Positions 16,133 to 25,430 of a stretch of 62,559 nt of DNA are shown here, in pieces (within the stretch, counting starts at the first letter, position 1; the number at the start of each line of letters is the position of its first letter). The stretch is from Nitrospira sp. (lineage in GTDB: Bacteria > Nitrospirota > Nitrospiria > Nitrospirales > Nitrospiraceae): positions 1 to 62,559 of the forward strand of contig JAJFBJ010000029.1 in assembly GCA_020697375.1 (NCBI GenBank), in the 5' to 3' direction. The position numbers were made by a program, and so were the translations under genes. The notes under the pieces are model-generated. The model saw nothing but the letters and a program-made list of their open reading frames with translations. It made no database searches and was not told the origin of the DNA.

Positions 16133-16376
16133 CAGGATGCTCAAAAAAGGCCGCCAGCTTCGTTCTCGCATCATTCAGACCCTCAACGTACCGTAAGAAG
16201 GGTACGCCTCGGGTCTTCATTCGCTGCGGCCGCTCTGGGACAAGGCGCGTCTTGCCGCGCCAAGGTTGGGCGGGTAAGAAGGTCGCCTTTTTGAGCACCC
16301 CGCGAGCCGTTCTTGTGCCGGCGCTCTGCTGAAACTGCCGGCTTATTGAGCGAAACCTGGTTTCCACAGCATGTTA
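16131..16376 (+). repeat. Dispersed palindromic intergenic repeat, copy A
   Basis: This repeat fills almost the whole gap between manC and manB. Its outer ends are inverted: GCAGGATGCTCAAAAAAGG on the left against, on the opposite strand, CATGCTGTGGAAACC on the right. An inner inverted arm, GTCGCCTTTTTGAGCACC (about 16281-16299), pairs with the left end as well. The middle holds a smaller GTACCgtaagaagGGTAC hairpin near 16188-16205 and the blocks GGGACAAGGCGCGTC and GGGCGGGTAAGAAGGTCGCC, which recur almost unchanged in copy B. There is no open frame. It resembles non-autonomous MITE-like or REP-like elements. It could also end transcription between the two genes. Confidence 0.75.
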
Positions 16377-16386
16377 GGAGATCGAG

Positions 16387-17787
16387 ATGGCGCTGTTTCG
16401 TGAATATGATCTCAGAGGCATTGTCGGGGAAGAGCTCACGGAAGAGATTGCCGAACAGGTTGGACGCGCCTACGCGACGATGGTCCGGGAGCAGGGGGTC
16501 TCGCGAATCAGTCTTGGACGAGACGGGCGGTTGAGCTCACCAGGGTTGCAGGCGGCGCTCCTCCATGGCCTGATGGCCGGTGGATTGGATGTGGTTGATT
16601 TGGGGCTCTGTGCCTCTCCTCTCCTGTACTTCTCGTTGTTTCACCTGCCGGTACAGGGCGGGATCATGATTACGGGCAGCCACAATGCCGCCGAATACAA
16701 CGGGTTCAAAATTTGTATCGGAAAAGAGGCCATTCACGGCGAGGAGATTCAACGGCTGCGGCAAATCATGGAGGCAGGACGATTCGTTTCCGGTTCTGGA
16801 CAACTCTCGGCGCATGCCATTATTCCGGACTACCTGCAGCATCTCAAGGCTGACTTTTCCGGCGTGCGCGCGGACCACCTGCATGTGGTCATCGATTGCG
16901 GCAACGGCGCGGCCTCGCTCGTGGCCAGGCAAGCCCTGGAACAAATGGGCTGCCGGGTCACCGGACTCTATGACGAGTTGGATGGGCGGTTCCCCAACCA
17001 CCATCCGGACCCCACCGTCGTCGAAAATCTGCAGGACTTGATCGCGGCCGTCAAAGAGGAGAAGGCGGATGTCGGCATCGGCTACGATGGGGATGCCGAC
17101 CGCATCGGCGCCATCGATGAGCAGGGACAGATCCTCTGGGGGGATCGCTTGATGGTGCTGTATGCGCGGGACATCCTGGCGCAGCGGCCGGGCACCACCT
17201 TTATTTCCGAGGTGAAGGCCTCGCAATGCCTGTACGACGACATCGCCGCCAAGGGCGGACGTCCGATCATGTGGAAGACCGGACATTCCCTGATGAAGGC
17301 GAAATTGAAAGAAGAGTCGGCCGTACTGGCGGGCGAGATGTCCGGTCATATGTTTTTCGCCGATCGCTATTTTGGATTCGACGACGCCGTCTATGCCTCC
17401 TGTAGGCTGGTTGAAATTTTGGCCAAGACAAAACAGACGATGTCGAGCCTGACGGCTGATCTTCCGCAGACGACGGTTACCCCGGAGATTCGGGTCGATT
17501 GCCCCGACACTTTGAAGTTCCAACTGGTCGATCAGGTGCGGACGCAATTGATGTCTTGTCTGAATGGCGGGAGGCCGGTGGGCGCTTCCACTCTCCGCTT
17601 GCGGGATCTGGTGACCATAGACGGAGTACGCGCAATTTTCGAGGACGGATGGGGACTCATTCGAGCCTCGAATACTCAGCCGGCGCTGGTCTTGCGGTTC
17701 GAGGCTCCTTCGCCGGCTCGTTTGGACGTGATCCGTGCCACGATCGAAACCGAACTTGCGCAGGCGCGGCGTGTGCTTTCGACATAG
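16387..17787 (+). CDS. manB: Phosphomannomutase/phosphoglucomutase
   Basis: A 466-residue alpha-D-phosphohexomutase that would convert mannose-6-P to mannose-1-P for ManC. The four domains are visible: the phosphoserine loop MITGSHNAAEYNGFKI (Ser about residue 99), the Mg-binding loop GYDGDADRIGAID (about 234-246), the sugar-binding GEMSGHMFF (about 317-325) and the phosphate-binding RASNTQPALVLRFEAP near the end. The residues after the catalytic SHN are AA where most homologues have a proline, a small departure. Length matches AlgC/ManB. The RBS is aggagatcgag just before the ATG. The 3' end overlaps the DUF3108 gene. Confidence 0.92.
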   Translation: MALFREYDLRGIVGEELTEEIAEQVGRAYATMVREQGVSRISLGRDGRLSSPGLQAALLHGLMAGGLDVVDLGLCASPLLYFSLFHLPVQGGIMITGSHNAAEYNGFKICIGKEAIHGEEIQRLRQIMEAGRFVSGSGQLSAHAIIPDYLQHLKADFSGVRADHLHVVIDCGNGAASLVARQALEQMGCRVTGLYDELDGRFPNHHPDPTVVENLQDLIAAVKEEKADVGIGYDGDADRIGAIDEQGQILWGDRLMVLYARDILAQRPGTTFISEVKASQCLYDDIAAKGGRPIMWKTGHSLMKAKLKEESAVLAGEMSGHMFFADRYFGFDDAVYASCRLVEILAKTKQTMSSLTADLPQTTVTPEIRVDCPDTLKFQLVDQVRTQLMSCLNGGRPVGASTLRLRDLVTIDGVRAIFEDGWGLIRASNTQPALVLRFEAPSPARLDVIRATIETELAQARRVLST

Positions 17788-18601
17788 CAGGCTATCCTAT
17801 CCAGACCCGCTTCGTCGAATCCTGCTCTTTGTTGCCCTGTTCCTGATCGTCTCCCTTTCCCCGCCTCTCTCTCTGTCCGAGATGACGGAAAATCCAAATG
17901 CTCCGGCCTCGGCCACGATGCCGTTTCCGCCCGGTGAACGCCTCACCTATGACCTGACGTGGCTCGCGATGCGCGCGGGCATTGCGACTCTGTTCGTCCA
18001 GGAGGATGAGGGCCAGCCAGACCCCCGCCGGATCACCCTGGGCATGGTGGCCCGATCGGGCCCGGCTGTGACCAAGATTTATCCGGTCGAAAATCGCGTG
18101 CTCTCCACGGTGGCTCTCGATCCGTTTCTGCCGACGCACATGACCTTCAGGCGCCGCGAGGGCAAACGGTCCAACGATTTCGAGTATACCTTTCGCCACC
18201 ACGAAGGCCTGGTGACCGCCGTGAAGGACGGCAACCGCGAGGAGCTTCCGATTCCGTCCGATGCGCAGGATGCCATTTCCTGTCTGTACTATGTGCGCAA
18301 GGTCCTGCCGATGGTGCCGGGTTCTTCACTCGCGATGACGGTGCACCACGACAAGAAAAATTACACGTTGGAGGTGCGGGTCGAAGCGCTGGAAACGCTG
18401 AAAGGCTCGTGGGGAAAACAGCAGACCGCTCGCGTGTTGGTCGTCATGCCGTTTCAGGGAATCTTTCTCAATCAGGGCAATGTGCGCGTCTGGTTTACAA
18501 CCGATGCGCGGCGGGTGCCGGTCAAAATGAAGGCCAAAGTCATCATTGGATCAATTGTGGCACAGCTCATGGAGGGATACGGTCCGGTCGGACGGTCTTA
18601 A
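17771..18601 (+). CDS. DUF3108 domain protein, exported
   Basis: A 276-residue protein. The N-terminus (PLRRILLFVALFLIVSLSPP) is a signal peptide or membrane anchor; the rest matches DUF3108, with FPPGERLTYDLTWLAMRAGI, THMTFRRREGKRSNDFEYTF and ISCLYYVRK. DUF3108 proteins are predicted periplasmic beta-sheet proteins of unknown function. The start is uncertain: GTG 17771 gives the shortest overlap with manB while keeping the signal peptide; GTG 17735 gives a longer N-terminus. It shares strand and spacing with the sugar genes and may be co-transcribed, but nothing ties it to their chemistry. Confidence 0.8.
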   Translation: MCFRHSRLSYPDPLRRILLFVALFLIVSLSPPLSLSEMTENPNAPASATMPFPPGERLTYDLTWLAMRAGIATLFVQEDEGQPDPRRITLGMVARSGPAVTKIYPVENRVLSTVALDPFLPTHMTFRRREGKRSNDFEYTFRHHEGLVTAVKDGNREELPIPSDAQDAISCLYYVRKVLPMVPGSSLAMTVHHDKKNYTLEVRVEALETLKGSWGKQQTARVLVVMPFQGIFLNQGNVRVWFTTDARRVPVKMKAKVIIGSIVAQLMEGYGPVGRS

Positions 18602-18622
18602 CCCGCCTCTCGCTCCTCGTGG

Positions 18623-18652
18623 TTTACTCATCAGGATAGAAACAGCTATACT
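18623..18652 (+). promoter_or_regulatory. Candidate sigma-70 promoter for fbp
   Basis: TTTACT and TATACT are separated by 18 bases, about 85 bases upstream of the fbp start. The -10 box is close to consensus and the -35 box is weak. This is the first plausible promoter after the long polysaccharide operon, consistent with a new unit beginning at fbp. Judged by eye only. Confidence 0.35.
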
Positions 18653-18735
18653 TGCGCAAAGTTTGCCGACGGTAAGCCCTTCTCGGATTTTCGATGGAGG
18701 GAGAGGGGGTTTTCTGCGTAGAGTACAGGGACGCT

Positions 18736-19734
18736 ATGTCTAAGTTTCCTATTACGTTAAGCCGGTTTATCATCGAGCAGCAAGCGGCGCATCCCGAGGC
18801 CACCGGAGAATTTTCCATCCTGCTGGATCAAATCGGGTTGGTCGGCAAAATGATCGCCCATGACTTGCGCAGGGCCGGATTGAATAAAATCCTTGGCACA
18901 ACCGGAGAGATCAATGTCCAAGGCGAAGTGGTCAAGAAACTCGATCAGATCGCCAATGACACGTTCGTTCGGGTGTTCGAACACAGCGGGCTTGTATGCG
19001 TGTTGGCCTCTGAGGAGATGGAAAAACCACTGACGATGGTGCATGAAGGAGCCAAGTACATGCTGTTGGTCGATCCGCTGGACGGATCGTCCAATATCGA
19101 TGTCAATATGCCATTGGGAGCAATTTTTTCTATCCGCAGATCGCGGATGGGACAGCGACGGCCCGTGGAGGATGAGCTGCTTCAAAAAGGAACCGAGCAG
19201 ATTGCCGCAGGGTATATGCTGTATGGCGCCAGCACCATGCTCGTGTTTACCGTCGGGCAAGGAGTGCATGGGTTCACGCTCGAACCTTCGATCGGCGAGT
19301 ATCTCCTGTCCAACGAGAACATTCGGATTCCTCAGAAGGGAAAAGTCTACTCGGTCAACGAGGGCAACTATCATCGCTGGCCGGCCGGTACTCAAAAATA
19401 TCTCGACTATGTGAAGATGCAGGACAAGGCGACCGGGCGGCCCTACAGCGGTCGCTATAGCGGATGTCTGGTGGCGGACGTCCATCGCATCATGTTGGGC
19501 GGCGGGATTTACCTGTACCCGGGCGAGACGGCCAAGCCGGAAGGTAAACTCCGATTGATGTATGAAGGTAATCCCCTTGCTCTGGTCGTGGAGCAGGCCG
19601 GGGGCCAAGCGAGCACGGGCACGATGCGAATTCTTGACGTCGAGCCGAAGGCGCTCCATCAGCGTGTGCCGCTCATCATCGGGAGCGCCGAGGATGTCGG
19701 TCAGGCTGAGGCCTACGTGCAAGGACGTGCGTAA
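18736..19734 (+). CDS. fbp: Fructose-1,6-bisphosphatase, class I
   Basis: A 332-residue class I FBPase, which hydrolyses fructose-1,6-bisphosphate to fructose-6-phosphate in gluconeogenesis. Visible signatures are LVDPLDGSSNIDVNMPLGAI (about 113-132, metal-binding Asp residues), SVNEGNYHRWP, YSGRYSGCLVADVHRIMLGG and GIYLYPG, then KLRLMYEGNPLALVVEQAGG. ATG 18736 begins MSKFPITLSRFI, the usual family start, and removes a basic extension from 18694. It lies just upstream of a class I aldolase, so the two consecutive steps from triose phosphate to fructose-6-P are encoded together; fructose-6-P also feeds GDP-mannose synthesis. Confidence 0.95.
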   Translation: MSKFPITLSRFIIEQQAAHPEATGEFSILLDQIGLVGKMIAHDLRRAGLNKILGTTGEINVQGEVVKKLDQIANDTFVRVFEHSGLVCVLASEEMEKPLTMVHEGAKYMLLVDPLDGSSNIDVNMPLGAIFSIRRSRMGQRRPVEDELLQKGTEQIAAGYMLYGASTMLVFTVGQGVHGFTLEPSIGEYLLSNENIRIPQKGKVYSVNEGNYHRWPAGTQKYLDYVKMQDKATGRPYSGRYSGCLVADVHRIMLGGGIYLYPGETAKPEGKLRLMYEGNPLALVVEQAGGQASTGTMRILDVEPKALHQRVPLIIGSAEDVGQAEAYVQGRA

Positions 19735-19772
19735 CGATTTAACGATGATTGAGGTGTGTTGGGAGGTTGATC

Positions 19773-20696
19773 ATGAGCAATCGGGTACAGGAAATTCTCA
19801 GTTGGTACGGGAGCGATAATGCGGGAACCAAGACGAACATAGCCCGGCTGCTGAACAGCGGGAAACTGGCCGGGACCGGCAAGCTGGTGATTTTGCCGGT
19901 CGACCAAGGGTTCGAACATGGTCCCGCCAGAAGTTTCGCGCCCAATCCGGCGGGGTACAATCCTCATTACCATTTTCAGCTGGCGATCGATGCCGGATGC
20001 AATGCCTACGCGGCTCCTCTCGGATTCATCGAGGCAGGCGCCGGCCATTTTGCCGGTAGAATTCCGCTCATTCTCAAGGTCAACAACCACGATGTGCTGC
20101 ACGATGAAAAGGATCCTCTGTCGTCGGTGACGGGCAGCGTGCGAGACGCCTTGCGGCTGGGCTGTTCGGCGGTGGGATTTACCATTTACCCCGGATCGTC
20201 CCATTGCAACCACATGTATGAACAGCTGCGAGGGATTGCCGAAGAGGCCAAGAGCTGCGGACTGGCCGTGGTGGTCTGGTCCTATCCCCGCGGGTCCGCG
20301 CTCAGCAAGGAAGGCGAGACTGCCATGGATGTGGTCGCCTATGCGGCTCAGATCGCGGCGCAATTGGGCGCCCATATCATCAAGGTCAAATTGCCTACGG
20401 CGCATCTCGAACAAGCTGCCGCCAAGAAGGTGTATGAAGCCGAACAGGTGCAGATCAAGACCTTGGCGGAACGGGTCAAACATGTCGTGCAAAGTTCCTT
20501 CGATGGACGCCGGATCGTGATTTTTTCCGGTGGCGCGAAGAGCGACGACAAGACGGTCTATGAAGAAGTGCGCGCGATTCGCGACGGTGGAGGGTTCGGG
20601 TCGATCATCGGCCGCAATTCCTTCCAACGGCCCAATGCCGAAGCGGTGAAATTTTTAAGAACGGTCATGGGGCTGTATGCGGGTGAGCAGCCCTAA
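19773..20696 (+). CDS. fbaB: Fructose-bisphosphate aldolase, class I (DhnA/FbaB type)
   Basis: A 307-residue DhnA-type class I aldolase that condenses dihydroxyacetone phosphate and glyceraldehyde-3-phosphate through a lysine Schiff base. Characteristic blocks are LVILPVDQGFEHGPARSFA (about 34-52), VGFTIYPGSSHCNHMYEQL, VVVWSYPRGSALS and AHIIKVKLPTAHLEQ, where the last lysine pair contains the expected catalytic residue; IFSGGAKSDDKTVYEEVRAI and IIGRNSFQRP bind phosphate. gggagg precedes ATG 19773 by eight bases. The close link to fbp supports a gluconeogenic direction, as expected in an autotroph using the reductive TCA cycle; that metabolic reading is inference. Confidence 0.93.
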   Translation: MSNRVQEILSWYGSDNAGTKTNIARLLNSGKLAGTGKLVILPVDQGFEHGPARSFAPNPAGYNPHYHFQLAIDAGCNAYAAPLGFIEAGAGHFAGRIPLILKVNNHDVLHDEKDPLSSVTGSVRDALRLGCSAVGFTIYPGSSHCNHMYEQLRGIAEEAKSCGLAVVVWSYPRGSALSKEGETAMDVVAYAAQIAAQLGAHIIKVKLPTAHLEQAAAKKVYEAEQVQIKTLAERVKHVVQSSFDGRRIVIFSGGAKSDDKTVYEEVRAIRDGGGFGSIIGRNSFQRPNAEAVKFLRTVMGLYAGEQP

Positions 20697-20723
20697 TCGG
20701 CCCTCCTCCCGATACGAACGACT

Positions 20724-22274
20724 ATGGAATTTTTCCCTCCATCATCTGGTGAGAAACCGCCTCGACGGTCCTGGATGTTTCCGCTGCTGCTGCTGATCGC
20801 CGGCGTCCTCATCGGCGTCATCGTCAGCTCGGACCTCGGGTGGTTGCCGACAGGCCACGCCGTCCCGGAACCGGCGCCCGTTCCTCCTCAGGCCGCCCGG
20901 CCCGTCGCCAGCGCGGTACAGCCATCGCTGCCGGGCTCCGGATCGCAAAGTTTCGTCGATGTCGCCAAGTCCGTGAAGCCGGCGGTCGTGAATATTTTCG
21001 CGACGCGCAGCGGATCAAGCGAGGGAAGCCAAGGCACGCCGTTCGACGATCCATTCTTTCGGCGTTTCTTCGGCGATGAGTGGATGAAGCGTTTCGAAGC
21101 TCCGAAGGAACGAAAAGAGCGAGGGTTGGGGTCCGGCGTCATCGTCGAGCAGAGCGGGCTCATCATCACCAATAATCACGTGGTGAACAAAGCCGATGAA
21201 ATCAAGGTGTTCTTATCCGATAAGCGCGAGTTCAAGGCGAAGCTGATCGGGACAGATGCCAAGACCGATGTTGCGGTACTGAAAATCGAGGCTGACGGCC
21301 TGCCGACCGTGGCCTGGGCCGATTCCGACAAGCTGGAGGTCGGAGAATTCGTGCTGGCGGTCGGCAATCCGTTCGGTTTAACGCAGACGGTGACGCTGGG
21401 GATCGTCAGCGCCCTCGGGCGATCGGCCGGCATCGCCGAATATGAAGATTTCATTCAAACCGACGCCGCAATCAATCCCGGCAACTCAGGTGGCGCCCTG
21501 GTCAATGTCCGCGGAGAGCTGGTGGGGATCAACACGGCGATCTATAGCCAGAGCGGTGGGAATATGGGCATCGGGTTCGCGGTCCCGAGCAACATGGCCC
21601 ATTCCATCATGGAGCAGTTGGTGCAGCACGGCAAAGTCGTGCGCGGATGGCTGGGGGTTTCGATTCAGGAGCTGACAGTGGAATTGTCTTCACAGTTCGG
21701 CGTGCCGAAAGACACCAAGGGCGTCTTGGTCAGCGATGTGATGGACGACAGTCCGGCCAAGAAAGCCGGGTTTGAGCGAGGCGACGTCATTGTGGAATAT
21801 GACGGCAAACCGATGGATTCTCCGACTCACTTGCGCAATGCCGTCGCTCAAACCCTCGTCGGTAAAAAGGTCACGGTCAAAATCATTCGAGAGAAGAAAC
21901 CGAAGTCCATCGAACTCACCATTGCCGAGCAGCCCAAGAATTTGGCCCAGGCAGGTTCGGAAGAGAGCGGGGAATCCGCCGCCTCCGCCGGCCTGCTGTC
22001 CGGCATCGAGGTGAAAGAGCTGAACAATGAACTGGCCGGCCGGTATGGATTGAAATCGAGCGACCATGGGGTGGTGGTGGTCCGTGTGAAATCGGGAAGC
22101 CCGGCGGAAGAAGCCGGCGTGCGCGAGGGTGATCTCGTGCTGGAGGTGAATCGCAAAGCGGTCGGCACGTTGAAGGCCTATGAACGTCTCGCCGCGAGTT
22201 TGCCGAAGGATCAATCGGTGCTGCTTCTGTTGAGACGGCAGGGGCGAGCCATCTATCTGACGTTGAGGCCGTGA
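20724..22274 (+). CDS. degP: Do-family serine endopeptidase (DegP/HtrA)
   Basis: A 516-residue periplasmic protease/chaperone, possibly membrane-anchored by MFPLLLLIAGVLIGVIVSS near the N-terminus. The chymotrypsin-like domain has the catalytic triad: His in ITNNHVVNKADEI, Asp in KTDVAVLKIEA and Ser in NPGNSGGALVNVRGE. Two PDZ domains follow: RGWLGVSIQEL...KGVLVSDVMDDSPAKKAG (about 308-400) and ELAGRYGLKSSDHGVVVVRV...SPAEEAGVREGD (about 430-512). The LGSGVI and acidic EEY elements match DegP/DegQ. It likely degrades misfolded envelope proteins. Domain order and length are standard. Confidence 0.93.
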   Translation: MEFFPPSSGEKPPRRSWMFPLLLLIAGVLIGVIVSSDLGWLPTGHAVPEPAPVPPQAARPVASAVQPSLPGSGSQSFVDVAKSVKPAVVNIFATRSGSSEGSQGTPFDDPFFRRFFGDEWMKRFEAPKERKERGLGSGVIVEQSGLIITNNHVVNKADEIKVFLSDKREFKAKLIGTDAKTDVAVLKIEADGLPTVAWADSDKLEVGEFVLAVGNPFGLTQTVTLGIVSALGRSAGIAEYEDFIQTDAAINPGNSGGALVNVRGELVGINTAIYSQSGGNMGIGFAVPSNMAHSIMEQLVQHGKVVRGWLGVSIQELTVELSSQFGVPKDTKGVLVSDVMDDSPAKKAGFERGDVIVEYDGKPMDSPTHLRNAVAQTLVGKKVTVKIIREKKPKSIELTIAEQPKNLAQAGSEESGESAASAGLLSGIEVKELNNELAGRYGLKSSDHGVVVVRVKSGSPAEEAGVREGDLVLEVNRKAVGTLKAYERLAASLPKDQSVLLLLRRQGRAIYLTLRP

Positions 22275-22323
22275 TTGCTTCGAACGCCCGTTCGGGGTCG
22301 GTCACAGAGAGGAGTGAAACAGT

Positions 22324-23349
22324 ATGGTAATACGGGCCATATTTGTCCTTCTCAGTGCTTTTGCCGGCATGGCCTTGTTTCTACGGGCCCAGGACCCGAG
22401 TCGCGATTTTTTATTGCTGGGATTTGCGATCGGCGCCACCGCCGGCGGAATGATCCTTGCCGGGGAATATGCGCTACGGAGACTTTCATTCGGCATTATC
22501 GTAGGCGGCGCGGCGGGCCTCGCCGGCGGTCTCATTCTAACAGGGCTGGTGGAGTGGGTTGGCAGCGCGGTGTTCGATGTCGAAACGTTCTTGTTTCATA
22601 TCGGCGGGTTGGTGTTTCTCCTGGGGTTGCCCTACCTTGGGTTGGCCATGGGCGCGCGTTTTGGACATGAACAGTTTCCCGGTCTTCAGGACGGAGCCGC
22701 AGGATCCGCGGGTTTCAACTGCAGCACCAAGGTGTTGGATACGAGCGTCATCATCGACGGTCGGGTGGCGGATCTGTGCGAGACAGGATTTCTCGAAGGG
22801 CCGTTTATCGTTCCACATTTCATTTTAAACGAACTACAACATATTGCAGACTCTTCCGATTCTCTTAAGCGCGCGCGGGGCAGGCGGGGACTGGATATTT
22901 TGAATAAGATCCAAAAAATGGCCGGTGTCGATGTGCGCATCATCGAAGAAGATTTTCCCCACGTCAAGGAAGTCGACGCGAAACTCGTCGTGCTTGCGAA
23001 GAAGATGGGAGGGCGCATCATCACCAATGACCTGAATTTGAATAAGGTCGCCGAACTGCAGGGCGTCCGCGTCTTGAACATCAATGAGCTGTGCAACGCG
23101 CTCAGGCCGGTCGTGTTGCCGGGCGAAACCATACGGGTTTTCGTGCTGAAAGAAGGCAAGGAGGCGGGTCAAGGCGTCGCCTACCTGGATGACGGGACGA
23201 TGATCGTGGTGGACAATGCCCGGCGCTGTATCGGCCGGAATGTGGACGTGACGGTGACCAGCGTGCTTCAGACGACAGCCGGGCGCATGATCTTTACCCG
23301 TCTCAAAGAGGAGTCCGAACGAGAGGAATACCAGGTCGCGCGTGGCTGA
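22324..23349 (+). CDS. PIN/TRAM domain membrane protein (YacL-like)
   Basis: A 341-residue protein. Residues 1 to about 118 contain four hydrophobic helices. A PIN nuclease-like domain follows with acidic residues in [53 protein letters not shown] and [12 protein letters not shown]-terminal TRAM domain ([20 protein letters not shown] to MIFTRL) should bind RNA. This architecture is that of Bacillus YacL and its widespread homologues, which commonly lie directly upstream of ispD as here. The biological role is not settled. aggag upstream supports the start. Confidence 0.9.
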   Translation: MVIRAIFVLLSAFAGMALFLRAQDPSRDFLLLGFAIGATAGGMILAGEYALRRLSFGIIVGGAAGLAGGLILTGLVEWVGSAVFDVETFLFHIGGLVFLLGLPYLGLAMGARFGHEQFPGLQDGAAGSAGFNCSTKVLDTSVIIDGRVADLCETGFLEGPFIVPHFILNELQHIADSSDSLKRARGRRGLDILNKIQKMAGVDVRIIEEDFPHVKEVDAKLVVLAKKMGGRIITNDLNLNKVAELQGVRVLNINELCNALRPVVLPGETIRVFVLKEGKEAGQGVAYLDDGTMIVVDNARRCIGRNVDVTVTSVLQTTAGRMIFTRLKEESEREEYQVARG

Positions 23350-23456
23350 CCGCGTGGGATGGCGCTGAAGAGCCTTGTGGTGAGTCATCTAATTGCCTAT
23401 TGCAGATTCCTTCTTGAAAAAGGTCCTCGACCCTGCCGGGATCTGTTTCTATTGTC

Positions 23457-24212
23457 GTGAGTATGGTGGAGTCCTCTCGTGAGCGCCAGGCGTCGCGGAC
23501 AGGATCTCGGACGGTAGCCCTTGTGCCGGCGGCGGGTCGTGGGCTGCGCATGGGAGGTCCTGTCCCGAAGCAATTCCTCTCTCTGGGCCGACAGCCGATC
23601 CTCATGCATTCTCTCCGCGTGCTTCAAGCTTCCCCCCTCATCGATGAGATCATCTTGGCGGTGCCCCAGGCGGAACGGGAGTATTGTCTGGACCATGTCT
23701 TGGCGAAGGGGGATTTCGGAAAGGTGACGAAAGTCGTTCCCGGCGGAAATCAGCGCCAGGATTCCGTGCGCCATGCGCTGGCGGAAGTCGGCGAAGACAC
23801 GGAAATCGTTTTGGTCCACGACGCCGTACGCCCGTTTCTCACCGAGGACATGATTCGTAAAGTGGTGGAGGCTGCGACTCGACAGGGGGCGGCGATCATC
23901 GCCCTGCCGATGCGTGATACGGTGAAGTATGTGGGCACGGATGGGGTCATTGAAAGCACGGTGGATCGTCGGCCCTTGTGGCTCGCGCAGACGCCGCAGG
24001 CTTTTCGCCGCAGTTGGCTGGAGGAGGGGCATCGCAAAGCCCACTTGGACGGGGTTCATGCGACCGATGACGCCCATCTCGTGGAACTGATCGGGAAACC
24101 GGTTGTGGTGATCGAGGGAAGCGGCGAAAATATTAAAGTGACGAGGCCGGAAGATCTCGTGATCGGAGAAGCGATTCTCAGCTCACGAACGGCGGCGAGG
24201 AGTACGGGATGA
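23457..24212 (+). CDS. ispD: 2-C-methyl-D-erythritol 4-phosphate cytidylyltransferase
   Basis: A 251-residue IspD, which transfers CMP to methylerythritol phosphate in the MEP isoprenoid pathway. The signature ALVPAAGRGLRMGGPVPKQF with the conserved Arg and Lys is at about residues 21-40; VHDAVRPFLT, PMRDTVKYVG, WLAQTPQAFR and VTRPEDLVIGEAIL complete the pattern. GTG 23457 and ATG 23463 are equally plausible starts; about 18 residues precede the usual N-terminus. It overlaps ispF by an ATGA, giving the commonly observed ispDF pair. Undecaprenyl phosphate made from this pathway also serves the polysaccharide locus. Confidence 0.95.
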   Translation: MSMVESSRERQASRTGSRTVALVPAAGRGLRMGGPVPKQFLSLGRQPILMHSLRVLQASPLIDEIILAVPQAEREYCLDHVLAKGDFGKVTKVVPGGNQRQDSVRHALAEVGEDTEIVLVHDAVRPFLTEDMIRKVVEAATRQGAAIIALPMRDTVKYVGTDGVIESTVDRRPLWLAQTPQAFRRSWLEEGHRKAHLDGVHATDDAHLVELIGKPVVVIEGSGENIKVTRPEDLVIGEAILSSRTAARSTG

Positions 24213-24691
24213 CGATGGTACGTGTGGGGTGCGGGTGGGATATTCATCCATTGGTAAACGGACGGAAGCTCATTTTGGGCGGACTTGAGATTCCGCACCA
24301 TAAGGGACTCCAAGGCCATTCGGACTCCGATGCGTTGGTCCATGCAATTTGCGACGCGCTGCTCGGCGCGATGGGGGAAGGGGATCTCGGGCGGCATTAC
24401 CCCAGCTCGGACCAGCGGTATAAGGATGTGTCAAGTTTGAAACTGCTCGAAGACGTCATGGAGAAATTGCGCGCGAAGGGGTATCGTCTCGCCAACGTCG
24501 ACAGCACGATCATTGCGCAAGCGCCCAGACTGAGCCCGCATCTTGCCGCGATGCAGAAGGCTATCGCCGGCGTGCTCCAAGCTGATCCGGATTTGGTGAA
24601 TGTCAAAGTGAAAAGCGGTGAAGGGTTGGATGCGGTAGGACGCGAAGAAGCGATCGCCGCTCAAGCCGTCTGTTTGATCGAGCGGGTCTGA
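24209..24691 (+). CDS. ispF: 2-C-methyl-D-erythritol 2,4-cyclodiphosphate synthase
   Basis: A 160-residue IspF, which cyclises CDP-methylerythritol phosphate to the cyclodiphosphate in the MEP pathway. The family core VGCGWDIHPLVNG (Zn ligands Asp and His), GLQGHSDSDALVHAICDALLGA (third Zn ligand His) and GDLGRHYPSSDQRYK is complete, and NVDSTIIAQAPRLSPHL and VKSGEGLDAVGREEAI follow at the normal distance. Its ATG overlaps the ispD stop by four bases, so translation is probably coupled. Length is typical and no residue seems lost. Confidence 0.96.
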   Translation: MTMVRVGCGWDIHPLVNGRKLILGGLEIPHHKGLQGHSDSDALVHAICDALLGAMGEGDLGRHYPSSDQRYKDVSSLKLLEDVMEKLRAKGYRLANVDSTIIAQAPRLSPHLAAMQKAIAGVLQADPDLVNVKVKSGEGLDAVGREEAIAAQAVCLIERV

Positions 24692-24732
24692 ACCCCTGTA
24701 CCTCTGCGGTACGTGAATGCTAGGTTCGAAGC

Positions 24733-25383
24733 ATGTTCAAGAGGATCTCTCAAGACCTTCAGGCGATTTTTGACCGCGACCCCGCCGCCACCAGTCGGGT
24801 CGAAGTCATTCTTACCTACGCAGGGTTTCATGCATTGCTGGCTTACCGGCTCGCCCATTGGCTGAAGGGACGGCATGTTCCGTTTGTGCCTCGTGCAATT
24901 TCCCAATTGGCCCGATGGATGACGGGAATTGAAATTCATCCCGGCGCGACGATCGGCGCGGGATTTTTTATCGACCATGGCATGGGGGTGGTCGTCGGGG
25001 AGACCGCTGAGATCGGAAACCATGTCACCCTGTTTCAGGGCGTGACCCTGGGAGGCACGGGAAAAGAGCGCGGCAAGCGTCATCCGACGCTCGGCAATCA
25101 TGTCGTCGTGGGGGCCGGCGCAAAAATCCTGGGCGGAATCAGGATCGGCGACAATGTAAAGATCGGCGCCAATTCGGTCGTCCTCAAATCTGTGCCACCC
25201 AATTCCACCGTGATCGGAGTGCCGGCCCGCATCATCAAGACGCAAGGGGAGCGGCTCCCCGACGCGACGATGGACCATGCCAACATGCCCGATCCCATCG
25301 CCGATCGATTCACCGCGCTCGAATCGGAACTGATCGAACTTCGGAAGAAACTCGAAAACCGGGACAGCGATCAGCAGCGGTAG
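24733..25383 (+). CDS. cysE: Serine O-acetyltransferase
   Basis: A 216-residue SAT, which acetylates serine with acetyl-CoA in the first step of cysteine synthesis. An alpha-helical N-terminal domain contains [15 protein letters not shown]; the left-handed beta-helix begins at [20 protein letters not shown], where the catalytic His and Asp lie, and continues with [20 protein letters not shown] and [16 protein letters not shown] short C-terminal helix with heptad leucines ends the protein. It is close to the shorter, EpsC-like CysE form. It lies 41 bases downstream of ispF and converges with truA. Confidence 0.93.
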   Translation: MFKRISQDLQAIFDRDPAATSRVEVILTYAGFHALLAYRLAHWLKGRHVPFVPRAISQLARWMTGIEIHPGATIGAGFFIDHGMGVVVGETAEIGNHVTLFQGVTLGGTGKERGKRHPTLGNHVVVGAGAKILGGIRIGDNVKIGANSVVLKSVPPNSTVIGVPARIIKTQGERLPDATMDHANMPDPIADRFTALESELIELRKKLENRDSDQQR

Positions 25384-25430
25384 CCTCTTCCCCACCTCTC
25401 CAGCGGAAGGCCTGCGCCCGGATTGTCCGC

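Noticed and set aside
14486..16174. 562-codon minus-strand frame opposite manC
   Set aside because: manC and kdsC on the plus strand have complete motifs; the antisense frame has none.
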